From: RPQJ01 sp963754125
Lineage (GTDB): Bacteria; Pseudomonadota; Gammaproteobacteria; Steroidobacterales; Steroidobacteraceae
Length of the DNA: 64,000 nt
Assembly (NCBI GenBank): GCA_963754125.1
Contig: CAVWEX010000005.1
Coordinates: 115,215-179,214 of the forward strand
Direction of reading: 5' to 3'
Under the pieces are notes generated by a model. The model was given only the letters and a program-made list of their open reading frames with translations. It searched no databases and was not told the origin of the DNA. Both the position numbers and the translations under genes were made by a program. How positions within the stretch are numbered: the stretch's first letter is position 1; every line of letters starts with the position of its first letter. Shown here piece after piece: positions 1 through 7,688 of the stretch.

Positions 1-111
1 GCCATCCGCGAGGGCGCCACGGATTTCATCGAGAAGCCGTACGTCGACGTGGCCGTGGTGAAGCAGGTGCAGAAGCTGCTGCACTCGCCGCCGCCGGTCT
101 TGCGCGCCTGA
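1..111 (+). CDS. Response regulator receiver domain, C-terminal fragment
   Basis: The window opens inside a reading frame whose last 36 residues include GATDFIEKPY, the conserved Lys-Pro loop at the end of a CheY-like receiver domain. The frame stops about 20 residues later, so no DNA-binding output domain follows. Either this is a single-domain regulator or the output domain lies before the receiver. The start is outside the window. Its partner kinase cannot be seen. Confidence 0.75.
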   Translation, partial: AIREGATDFIEKPYVDVAVVKQVQKLLHSPPPVLRA

Positions 112-147
112 GCCAAGCGCGCGGCGACTGCCGCGCACCCCGCGCGA

Positions 148-471
148 TCACTCCTCGATCAGTCGCTCCAGCAGCGCGAGCCTGCGGGTGAGGCGTCGCC
201 GCTCCTCGAGCAGGTCGAGGATCACCGCGACCCCCGCCAGGTTCACGTCGAGGTCGTGCACCAGCCGTGCCGTGGCGCGTACGCGCTGGAGATCACTCGC
301 AGCGAACGACCAGCACTCCGGCACCGCGCCGCGCGGCTCGAGCACGCCCGCCTCGACGAGGCTGGCCACCCAGTGCCGCTCGACGCTGAGCCACGCACAG
401 AAATCGCCGACCTCGATCCAGGTGGACTCGTCGAGCGGCGTGCCTTCCAGGATTCGGTCGAGCGTCGTCAT
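148..471 (-). CDS. cbpM: Chaperone modulatory protein CbpM
   Basis: A 107-residue protein with a MerR-like N-terminal half (WIEVGDFCAWL, then a short wing) and a charged helical C-terminus (LLEERRRLTRRLALLERL). This matches CbpM in size and layout. CbpM binds the J-domain of CbpA and blocks its co-chaperone activity. The gene lies 10 bases downstream of cbpA on the same strand, the standard cbpAM operon order, which is the strongest support. It is probably co-transcribed and co-translated with cbpA. Identification rests on context plus overall pattern, since CbpM sequences are weakly conserved. Confidence 0.85.
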   Translation of the reverse strand: MTTLDRILEGTPLDESTWIEVGDFCAWLSVERHWVASLVEAGVLEPRGAVPECWSFAASDLQRVRATARLVHDLDVNLAGVAVILDLLEERRRLTRRLALLERLIEE

Positions 472-481
472 CGCGGCAGCC

Positions 482-1435
482 TCATTGACCGGAGGTGGTG
501 CGCGGATCGAATGGGACCTCGCGCTTCATCTGTTCGAAGAGCTGCCGCGACCGCGGGGAGTCGGGCGGCAACACGATCTTGAGCATCACCCGCTGGTCAC
601 CAGGCGGTTGCCCCGGCAGGCCCCGGCCCCGCAGCCTGAGCGTCTGGCCGGCGCGCGCGCCGGCGGGCAGCTTCATCTCCACCGGGCCACCGAGCGTCGG
701 CACCGACACCGCCTCGCCAAGAGCGGCCTCCCACGGTGCCACCGGCAGTGTGAGCAGGATGTCACGACCCTCGAGCCGGAAGCGCGCATGCGGACGGATG
801 TTGATCTCGAGCAGCAGGTCGCCCGACGGCCCGCCGCCGAGTCCCGGGCTGCCCTGGCCCGCGAGCCGGATCTGCTGGCCGTCGGTCACGCCGGCCGGGA
901 TCGAGACGCGCAGCGTGCGCGGCTTGACGAGCACGTGGCCGTCGGCGGTGAGCTCCGGCGTGCGCAGCTCGATCGTGCGGGTGCCACCGCCGAAGGCGTC
1001 CTCGAGATCGATCTCGATGCGGGCGACGTGGTCCTGCCCCGCGGCGGAGAATCCGCGACGCGTGCGATCCGCGCCGTGCGCGGCGCCGAACGGGCTGCGG
1101 GAGCCGAACAGCTCGGAGAAGAAATCGCTGTACTCGCCACGGCCCTCTCCCGGTGCCTCGCGTGAGTATTCGAAGCCCTTGCCCCAGTCGGGCGGCGGGC
1201 GGAAGTCCTGGCCTGGCCGCCAGTCCGGACCGAGCTGATCGTAGGCGGCGCGCTTCTCCGGGTCCTTGAGGACCTCGTTTGCCTCCTGAAGCTCCTTGAA
1301 TTTCTCCTCGGCGTCTTTCTCCTTGCTGACGTCCGGGTGGTACTTGCGGGCGAGCTTGCGATAGGCGCGCTTGATCTCGTCCTGGCTCGCGGTGCGCGGC
1401 ACCCCCATCACCTGGTAGTAATCTTTGTAGCGCAT
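482..1435 (-). CDS. cbpA: Curved DNA-binding protein / DnaJ-class co-chaperone CbpA
   Basis: A 317-residue type-II J-protein. The N-terminal J-domain (about residues 4-70) carries the HPD motif at residues 33-35. A Gly/Phe-rich linker follows (about 75-130), then two beta-sandwich substrate-binding domains with no zinc-finger cysteines, which separates CbpA from DnaJ. It stimulates the Hsp70 ATPase and can bind curved DNA. Length fits CbpA (about 305 residues in E. coli). The next gene, cbpM, encodes its inhibitor 10 bases downstream. No frame damage is seen. Confidence 0.95.
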   Translation of the reverse strand: MRYKDYYQVMGVPRTASQDEIKRAYRKLARKYHPDVSKEKDAEEKFKELQEANEVLKDPEKRAAYDQLGPDWRPGQDFRPPPDWGKGFEYSREAPGEGRGEYSDFFSELFGSRSPFGAAHGADRTRRGFSAAGQDHVARIEIDLEDAFGGGTRTIELRTPELTADGHVLVKPRTLRVSIPAGVTDGQQIRLAGQGSPGLGGGPSGDLLLEINIRPHARFRLEGRDILLTLPVAPWEAALGEAVSVPTLGGPVEMKLPAGARAGQTLRLRGRGLPGQPPGDQRVMLKIVLPPDSPRSRQLFEQMKREVPFDPRTTSGQ

Positions 1436-1592
1436 GGCCGTACTCTAACGCCCGTCCCGCGGGCGACGCCTCGTCGATATCCCCTACTTATGGTGACGGT
1501 CCGTCGCCCGACAAGGGGAGGACCTTAGGCCTTGCGCCCCGCCCCGGCGCCCCCATCGTGAGTGGATCGCCCATTCCAGCCCCGGAGTCTCC

Positions 1593-2030
1593 ATGACGGA
1601 CAAGCACCGTGTCGCCTGCCAGCACTGCGACGGCCTCGTGGGCGTGCCCGCCGATCGCCTCGGAGACGGTCCGCGCTGCCCGGCCTGCCACACGCCGCTG
1701 TTCGACGGCCATCCCGTCGAACTCACCGATCACAACTTCGACCGTCACGTGGCGCAGGGCGACCTGCCTGTGGTCGTGGATTTCTGGGCGCCGTGGTGCG
1801 GGCCCTGTCGCATGATGGCGCCCGCCTTCGAGGAGGCGGCGCAGCGGATGGAGCCGGCCGCTCGATTTGCCAAGCTCAATACGGACGAGGCTCAGGCCAC
1901 CGCCGCCCGCTACGGCATCCGCAGCATTCCGACGCTGATCGTGTTCAGGGGCGGGCGCGAGGTCGCGCGCCAGCCGGGCGCGATGGGCACCGATGCGCTG
2001 GTGCGCTGGGCGTCGAGCGCGCTCGGCTGA
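1593..2030 (+). CDS. trxC: Thioredoxin 2 (zinc-binding)
   Basis: A 145-residue cytoplasmic thioredoxin. The N-terminal extension has two Cys pairs (C9/C12 and C29/C32) that bind zinc in TrxC. The thioredoxin fold follows with the active site WCGPC at residues 68-72 and the cis-proline segment SIPT. It reduces protein disulfides using thioredoxin reductase and is usually linked to oxidative stress. It appears to be a single-gene unit, convergent with the small membrane-protein gene downstream. Length and all marker residues agree with the family. Confidence 0.95.
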   Translation: MTDKHRVACQHCDGLVGVPADRLGDGPRCPACHTPLFDGHPVELTDHNFDRHVAQGDLPVVVDFWAPWCGPCRMMAPAFEEAAQRMEPAARFAKLNTDEAQATAARYGIRSIPTLIVFRGGREVARQPGAMGTDALVRWASSALG

Positions 2031-2040
2031 GGTCCGCGGG

Positions 2041-2241
2041 TCAGCCGCGCTTCATCGGGCAGGTATTGAGCCCGATCAGCGAGTAGGCGGGGCAGTAGCG
2101 GAAGAGCCCGGTGAACAGCGGCACGAAGCCGACGAGCGCCCAGTAGCGCGTATTGCCCTCGAGCACGAAGAACAGCGACAGCACCGCGAGCCCGGCGACG
2201 ATGCGCAGGATCCGGTCGATTCCACCGACGTTGACGGTCAT
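2041..2241 (-). CDS. DUF2892 (YgaP transmembrane-like) small membrane protein
   Basis: A 66-residue protein beginning MTVNVGGIDRILRIVAGLAV, then a second hydrophobic stretch and a short tail with CPAYSLIG. This is the pattern of the DUF2892 / YgaP-like transmembrane domain: two helices and a conserved Cys-Pro segment. Homologues occur alone or fused to rhodanese domains. Its function is not established, though a redox or sulfur role is often suspected. It converges on trxC with an 11-base gap. Confidence 0.85.
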   Translation of the reverse strand: MTVNVGGIDRILRIVAGLAVLSLFFVLEGNTRYWALVGFVPLFTGLFRYCPAYSLIGLNTCPMKRG

Positions 2242-2478
2242 GTTCGTTTCCTCTCGACTTTACGTTCGACGGCCGGGGAAATCCGACCGCAGGCGCGATA
2301 GCTACGGGGCGCTGCCGGAGGCGTCTGTAACCTTAGGTCACCGAGACCGCGCGGCAACTCGCGGGCGAGAGCCGCCTGCCGGTCCTGTGTGGTCACGGGT
2401 GCCTCCGGGTGGCCGATGATAAGCTGCCGTCGGCCGGACGCCGCGGCCATCGCCCGGCACCGACTCGAGGACTCCGAC

Positions 2479-3390
2479 ATGCATGCGATTGCCGTCCACG
2501 GCGGTGCGGGCACGCTCGCCGCCGCCGACCTCACCCCCGAGAACGACCGCGCCTACCGAACCGGGCTCGAGCGCGCCCTGCGTGCCGGCTTCACGGTGCT
2601 GGACGCGGGCGGCGCGAGCCTCGACGCCGTGGTGGCCGCGGTGCAGGTGCTGGAGGACGATCCGCTCTTCAACGCCGGGCGCGGCGCCGTCGTCGCCGCC
2701 AGCGGGCAGCACGAGCTCGACGCCTCGGTGATGGACGGTCGCGACCTGCGGGCCGGCGCCGTCACGGGCGTGCGCCACGTGCGAAGCCCGATCGAACTGG
2801 CGCGGCTCGTGATGGAGCGCTCGCCTCACGTCATGCTGGCCGGCGTGGGCGCCGAGGAATTCGCGCTCGAGCAGGGACTCACGCCGGTCCCTAACACGCA
2901 CTTCGCGACCGAACGACGGCGACGCGAGCTCGAGCGCTTCCTGCAGGGCGAGCTCGCGGCGGGCCGCGAGTCGCTGATGGGTACCGTCGGTGCCGTCGCC
3001 AGGGACGCGAGTGGCAACCTCGCGGCCGCCACCTCGACCGGCGGCATGACGGGCAAGAAGTGGGGCCGCGTCGGCGATTCCCCGATCATCGGTGCCGGCA
3101 CCTACGCGGCGAACGACTGCTGCGCGGTGTCGGCCACGGGCCACGGCGAGTTCTTCATCCGCGCCGCCGTGGCGCACGAGATCGCCGCGCTGATGCGCTA
3201 CCGGGGTCTCAGCGTGGCCGAGGCGGCCGACGAGGTGGTGATGCGCCAGCTGGTGCGCCTCGGCGGCTCGGGAGGCGTGATCGCCGTCGGACGCGACGGG
3301 CGCATCGCGATGCCTTTCAACTCCGAGGGGATGTTGCGCGGCGCAATGGACTCCAGTGGCCGGCTGGTGACGGGTCTGCTGAAAGATTGA
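2479..3390 (+). CDS. iaaA: Isoaspartyl peptidase / plant-type L-asparaginase
   Basis: A 303-residue Ntn-hydrolase precursor of the EcAIII family. It opens MHAIAVHGGAGT. The autocleavage site is in MGTVGAVA, making Thr169 the predicted nucleophile exposed after self-processing into alpha and beta chains. TSTGGMTGKKWGRVGD and ATGHGE are further family motifs. It hydrolyses beta-aspartyl dipeptides and asparagine. The frame is open 90 bases further upstream, but family alignment begins at the ATG chosen here. It seems monocistronic. Confidence 0.93.
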   Translation: MHAIAVHGGAGTLAAADLTPENDRAYRTGLERALRAGFTVLDAGGASLDAVVAAVQVLEDDPLFNAGRGAVVAASGQHELDASVMDGRDLRAGAVTGVRHVRSPIELARLVMERSPHVMLAGVGAEEFALEQGLTPVPNTHFATERRRRELERFLQGELAAGRESLMGTVGAVARDASGNLAAATSTGGMTGKKWGRVGDSPIIGAGTYAANDCCAVSATGHGEFFIRAAVAHEIAALMRYRGLSVAEAADEVVMRQLVRLGGSGGVIAVGRDGRIAMPFNSEGMLRGAMDSSGRLVTGLLKD

Positions 3391-3556
3391 GGTCGTCACG
3401 CGCCGGCCTGTCTTCCAGCCGCCGTGCACTCCACTCCCGGGGCTGCTTGACCCGCGTGAGCCAGACCTCGTAAGGATCCCAGGCGGCGTTCGAGCCGGCC
3501 GCAAACGTCGCCTCCCACGCCGACGCTCCCTGCCCAGCGGTATCGCGTTTTTTCAT
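3317..3556 (-). CDS. Small hypothetical protein, tail antisense to the asparaginase gene
   Basis: A 79-residue frame preceded by a purine-rich AAGGGGAA about 7 bases before its ATG. The first 43 residues look like protein, including DPYEVWLTRVKQPR, which resembles short conserved proteins of unknown function. The rest is Arg/Ser/Pro-rich and lies partly antisense to the 3' end of iaaA, so the true stop could be affected by an indel. I do not assign a function. The convincing evidence is the ribosome binding site and the protein-like N-terminal half only. Confidence 0.45.
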   Translation of the reverse strand: MKKRDTAGQGASAWEATFAAGSNAAWDPYEVWLTRVKQPREWSARRLEDRPARDDLNLSADPSPAGHWSPLRRATSPRS

Positions 3557-3681
3557 GTCCGTTTCCCCTTGCGTCGCCGCCCGTTCTGGGCGTGCGTTAT
3601 GTCAAACAAAGTTTCAGCCCAGGCGATCAGGCTAGTGCCCGAGCGTGACGATTCGATGGCACGCCCCGAACTGGATTTCTC

Positions 3682-5259
3682 TCATGCGGCGAAATACCGG
3701 GCCAGATAGGCATCGAAGTCGATCTCGTCCGCCGCCTCGACGCGGGCCTGCTCGCGCAGCGACTCCTCCGCTTCCCGCGCAAACGACTCCTGCAACGCCT
3801 CGTTCGGCGTGTGCAGCTCGAGGTAGTAGGCCTTGTGAACGGCCGACATGCGCAGCGCGAACTGGAAGAACGACTCCCCGGTGGTCCGCAGCTCGTGCAG
3901 CGTACGCGCCGAGGGGGTGAGCGACGGCTCATGCACCTTCGCCGCCTGCACGTCGAGCGCGGTCGTGTAAGGACGCTGCGGATCGCCGGTGTCGAGCAGA
4001 TCGCACACGCCGCGCATGCCGTCCATGATCTCGAGGGCCCAGTCGCGGAGCGGCAGGTCGCGCCCCCCGCGCCGCAGTGCAAGGCCGGGCCGCCGGCCCT
4101 CCCGCGCCACGCGCCCGTGGTTGCCGTCGAGCTCGGCCTGCTCCGACGGCTCGATCGGCGGGCTCGCGCCCAGCACGCAGTAGGCCGCGAACGCCTCGAG
4201 GAAGCGAAGCTTGTTCTGGTTGACGCCCACCGGGTCGAAGGGACTCACGTCGAGCGAACGCATCTCGACGTACTGCACGCCGCCGCGTCGCAGGGCCTGG
4301 GTCGGGCGCTCCCCCGAGCGCGCGACGCGCTTCGGGCGGATGAAGCTGTAGTACTCGTTCTCGATCTGCAGCTGGCTGGCGTTCAGCTGCACGTAGTCGC
4401 CGTCCACCTTGACGCCGAAACGCTGGTACTCCGGATTCGGGGTCGTAATTGCCGCCGTGAGGTCGCGCACGTAGTGCTCGAGGCTGTTCACCGACACGTT
4501 CAGGGCCGCCTGGCTCGCATTGCGGTAGCCGAGGTCGCTCATGCGCAGCGACGTGGCGTGCGGCGCGTACAGGCTGCCGGGCTCGAGTGGCTGCAGCCAG
4601 TCCACGCGCCGGCCGCCAAGGAACGACGGGCACAGCGCCGGAGAGTTGCCGAACAGGTACAGCACGATCCATCCGTGGCGCCGGTAGTTGCGCAGCAGCG
4701 CGAAGTACGCGTCCGACCGGAAGGCCTGCCCGGCGTCGTGGCTCTCGCACAGATCGGCCAGCACCGGCCAGAAGTGCTCGGGGAACGAGTAGTTGAAGTG
4801 CACCCCGGCGATCGCCTGCATGACCCGCCCGTAGCGCAGGCCGAGCCCGCGGCGGTACACGGTCTTCATGCGTCCGACGTTCGAAGGGCCGTACTCGGCG
4901 ATCGGGATGGTCGCGTCGCCCTCGATGGCGCAGGGCATGCTCGTCGCCCAGAGGAGCTCGTCGCCGACGTTTCGATACACGAACTGGTGCAGGTCGCAGA
5001 GGTACTGGGTGAGCTCCCATGTTTCCGCAAAGGGCGACGTGACGAGTTCGATCAACGCCTCGGAATAGTCGGTGGTGACGTGCTCGTGGGTGAGCGGCGA
5101 ACCGAGCGCCGCCGGGTGCGGCGTTTGCGCAATTCGCCCGCGCGGGGTGACCCGCAGCGATTCCTTCTCAACGCCCTTGAGACCGCCCTGCAGGGCGCTG
5201 CCCGACCGGCCATTCACCAGCCGCGCGAGGCGTCGTTCGAAGCTGCGATCCACGGACAT
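3682..5259 (-). CDS. gshA: Glutamate-cysteine ligase (class I)
   Basis: A 525-residue protein close to the 518 of E. coli GshA. The N-terminus has GLKGVEKESLRV, the nucleotide/metal-binding start of the family, followed by TTDYSEALIELVT, the substrate-binding segment RMKTVYRRGL and FNYSFPE. It makes gamma-glutamylcysteine from glutamate and cysteine with ATP, the first and usually limiting step of glutathione synthesis in the cytoplasm. It is transcribed away from the DUF2845 gene across a 198-base divergent region. gshB is not in the window. Confidence 0.95.
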   Translation of the reverse strand: MSVDRSFERRLARLVNGRSGSALQGGLKGVEKESLRVTPRGRIAQTPHPAALGSPLTHEHVTTDYSEALIELVTSPFAETWELTQYLCDLHQFVYRNVGDELLWATSMPCAIEGDATIPIAEYGPSNVGRMKTVYRRGLGLRYGRVMQAIAGVHFNYSFPEHFWPVLADLCESHDAGQAFRSDAYFALLRNYRRHGWIVLYLFGNSPALCPSFLGGRRVDWLQPLEPGSLYAPHATSLRMSDLGYRNASQAALNVSVNSLEHYVRDLTAAITTPNPEYQRFGVKVDGDYVQLNASQLQIENEYYSFIRPKRVARSGERPTQALRRGGVQYVEMRSLDVSPFDPVGVNQNKLRFLEAFAAYCVLGASPPIEPSEQAELDGNHGRVAREGRRPGLALRRGGRDLPLRDWALEIMDGMRGVCDLLDTGDPQRPYTTALDVQAAKVHEPSLTPSARTLHELRTTGESFFQFALRMSAVHKAYYLELHTPNEALQESFAREAEESLREQARVEAADEIDFDAYLARYFAA

Positions 5260-5457
5260 CCGGAAATGTGACGCAGTTGGCGGGCCGCGTAGCGTAGCAG
5301 GCCCGGCTGCAGGTGGCGGAAGGGGCGTCGAGGGCGGGTCCGGGAGCCGGCCCTTGACGGCCCGGCCGAACCAGCTGCGTCTATTCCTAACCCGCTGTTA
5401 ATTATGAAATTTATTCGCCTGCTGGCCCGTCTGATACCGTGGCCATAGAGTACCGGC

Positions 5458-5803
5458 ATGGCAGCCCGCTTCCCCGTCGTCCTCGCCGTTCTTGCGTTCG
5501 CGGTCCCCGCCGTCGCGACGGCCGACAGCCTGCGATGTGGCAGCCAGCTGGTCGGCGACGGCGATTCGATCGACGAGGTGCTGGCACTGTGCGGCGAGCC
5601 GGTGAAGCGCACGCGCACCTGGATGACGCGCCAGCCGCGCTTCGAATTCGGCGGCCGCGACGTGCCGTTCCCGGGCCGCGAGGACGTGCCGGTGGACGTG
5701 TGGACCTACGACTTCGGCTCCGAGCCGGCTCATGCGCCGCATCCGTTTCGTCGCGGGCAAGGTCGAGTCCATCGAATCGCTGGAGCACGGGACCAACCGC
5801 TGA
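5458..5803 (+). CDS. DUF2845 family secreted protein, frameshifted
   Basis: A signal peptide (MAARFPVVLAVLAFAVPAVA) precedes LRCGSQLVGDGDSIDEVLALCGEPVKR, the DUF2845 pattern in which a small periplasmic domain carries two conserved cysteines and a GxP turn. The frame breaks near 5725. One extra base there restores LMRRIRFVAGKVESIE and a stop at 5803, the expected C-terminus of the family. Total length would be about 114 residues. Function is unknown for the family. I treat the break as a probable base-calling error. Confidence 0.8.
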
Positions 5804-5813
5804 ACGCGTGGCG

Positions 5814-7688
5814 CTACTTCTGCGCAGCGATCCAGCGATCGATCCGGGCCTCGAGCACCGCAAGCGGCAGCGACCCGCTCTCGACGACCTGGGCGTGGAA
5901 GGCGCGGATATCGAAGCGCGGGCCCAGCGCGGCCTGCGCTCGGCGGCGCAGCTCCTGGATCCTGAGTTCGCCGACCTTGCAGGCAACCGCTTCGCCCGGC
6001 CGGGCTATGTGGCGATCCACCTGCGCGGCGATGCCGGCCTCGCCCATCGGCGTGTTGGCGCGGAAGTAGTCGATGGCCTGCGCGCGGGTCCAGCCCCTGG
6101 CGTGCAGCCCGGTGTCCACCACCAGACGAACGGCGCACCCCATCTCGGTCGCAAGGGCGCCGAACGCGCCGTACGGATCGGTGTAGAGGCCGAGGTCCAC
6201 GCCCAGCGTCACCGCGTACAGGGCCCAGCCCTCGCCGAAGGCCGTGTCCCAGGCGAAACGCCGGAAACGCGGAAGGTCTTCGGCCTCCTGCGCCAGCGAA
6301 ATCCGGTAGAGGTGCCCGGGCACCGCCGCGTGCAGGTACAGCGCCTCCATCAGGTACTTCGGCTGCGACGGCAGGTCGTACGTGTTCACGTAGAACACGC
6401 CGGGGCGGCGGCCATCGGCGCTCGGGGGCTGGTAGGACGCCGCCGCCTCGAACGGCGCACGGAATGCCTCGACAGCACGGATCTCGAATGGCGCCCTGGG
6501 CGTCCGCCCGAACAGCAGCGGCATCGCCGCCGTCACTCGCGCCTCGATCGCCCGGTAGCCCGCGAGCAGTTCCTCGGGATCGACGAACTGCTGGGCCGGG
6601 TCGGCTCGCAACGCGTCGAAGAAACTGGCGAGATCGCCGGTGTGACCGAGCTGCTGCCGCATCCGCTCCATCTTCACCCGCAGACGCGCCACCTCGGCGA
6701 GGCCGAGATCGTGAACCTCCTCCGGCGTGAGTCCGGTCGTCGTGTGGTACCGCACAAGGTACGCGTACCACTCGGCACCGTTCGGCAGCTCGGACCAGCT
6801 GACGGCGTCCCGTGCCTGCGGCAGGTACTCGTCCCTCAGGAATTCGAGCAGGCGCCGGTACGCAGGCAGCACGCGACCCGCGAGCTTCTCCTCGTAGGCC
6901 TTCAAGAGGCGCGGCCGATCCGCGGCAGGCACGCCGGCCGGAAAGTCCGCGAGCGCTCCGAAGAACGCGCTCTGCCTCGGCTCGTCCACCGCCAGTGGCT
7001 CGAGCTCGGCGATCACCCGCTCGACCACGACCCGCGGTTGCACGAAGCCCTTCTCCAGCCCCAGGCGCATGTTGGCGATGGATTGGGCCGCCCAGTCGAC
7101 GAAACCGTCCATGCGCGCGAGGAAATTCTCGTAATCGGTCGTCGTGCGGAACGGGTGGATGCCGCGGCCCGAACCCAGCACCGGGAACTGCAGGTGCAGG
7201 CCCACGAACGGGTACACGGGCAGCAGTTCAGCCGGATAGCGGAAGCCCTCGACGGCGACGGTGCGGCCGTGGCGGAAGGCCTCGTAGGAAACGAGATCCT
7301 CGCCGGTGAGCTTCGCGGGGTCGATGGCCGCCAGCGCCTGCAGTCCCTCCTGCTCGATCGCGAGCCAGTCGGCCATCCAGGCGGTGCTCACGTAGTCGCC
7401 GAAGCGGTCGTCGAAGCGATGATCGCCCCGTGCCGTCGCCGCGAGCGGATTGAGCTCGAGGTACTGCTCGTCGTAGCGGTCGGTGAGGTCGCGAAGGCGC
7501 TGGCCCTCGGCCTTCGCAGCCTTCGCGGCGGCGCGCGCGGCCGCGGGGGATTCCTGGCCGGGCTCGCGGGACGGGCCGCGATCGCAGGCGGCGAGCGCAA
7601 GAGTCGCGAGCATGAGCAGGAGCGCCGGAGTCCTCGACCTCGCCCGCTCCTGCGGCGCAGGAAGGGAAATCTCCGTCGCCCCGATCAC
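5814..7688 (-). CDS. DUF885 lipoprotein, metal-binding residues lost
   Basis: A 624-residue paralogue of the next gene upstream, sharing the DUF885 layout throughout. The GTG start overlaps the upstream stop (GTGA), and a lipobox LAAC follows a short signal peptide. DUF885 proteins look like zinc-dependent hydrolases with an HExxxGHH-type motif. Here that motif reads HAAVPGHLY instead of the HEASPGHHF of its neighbour, and the downstream Glu of GWALYAE is Val. The fold appears intact, so it may be a non-catalytic partner or have changed chemistry. The frame is also open into the upstream gene, but that extension is a shadow. Confidence 0.9.
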   Translation of the reverse strand: MIGATEISLPAPQERARSRTPALLLMLATLALAACDRGPSREPGQESPAAARAAAKAAKAEGQRLRDLTDRYDEQYLELNPLAATARGDHRFDDRFGDYVSTAWMADWLAIEQEGLQALAAIDPAKLTGEDLVSYEAFRHGRTVAVEGFRYPAELLPVYPFVGLHLQFPVLGSGRGIHPFRTTTDYENFLARMDGFVDWAAQSIANMRLGLEKGFVQPRVVVERVIAELEPLAVDEPRQSAFFGALADFPAGVPAADRPRLLKAYEEKLAGRVLPAYRRLLEFLRDEYLPQARDAVSWSELPNGAEWYAYLVRYHTTTGLTPEEVHDLGLAEVARLRVKMERMRQQLGHTGDLASFFDALRADPAQQFVDPEELLAGYRAIEARVTAAMPLLFGRTPRAPFEIRAVEAFRAPFEAAASYQPPSADGRRPGVFYVNTYDLPSQPKYLMEALYLHAAVPGHLYRISLAQEAEDLPRFRRFAWDTAFGEGWALYAVTLGVDLGLYTDPYGAFGALATEMGCAVRLVVDTGLHARGWTRAQAIDYFRANTPMGEAGIAAQVDRHIARPGEAVACKVGELRIQELRRRAQAALGPRFDIRAFHAQVVESGSLPLAVLEARIDRWIAAQK

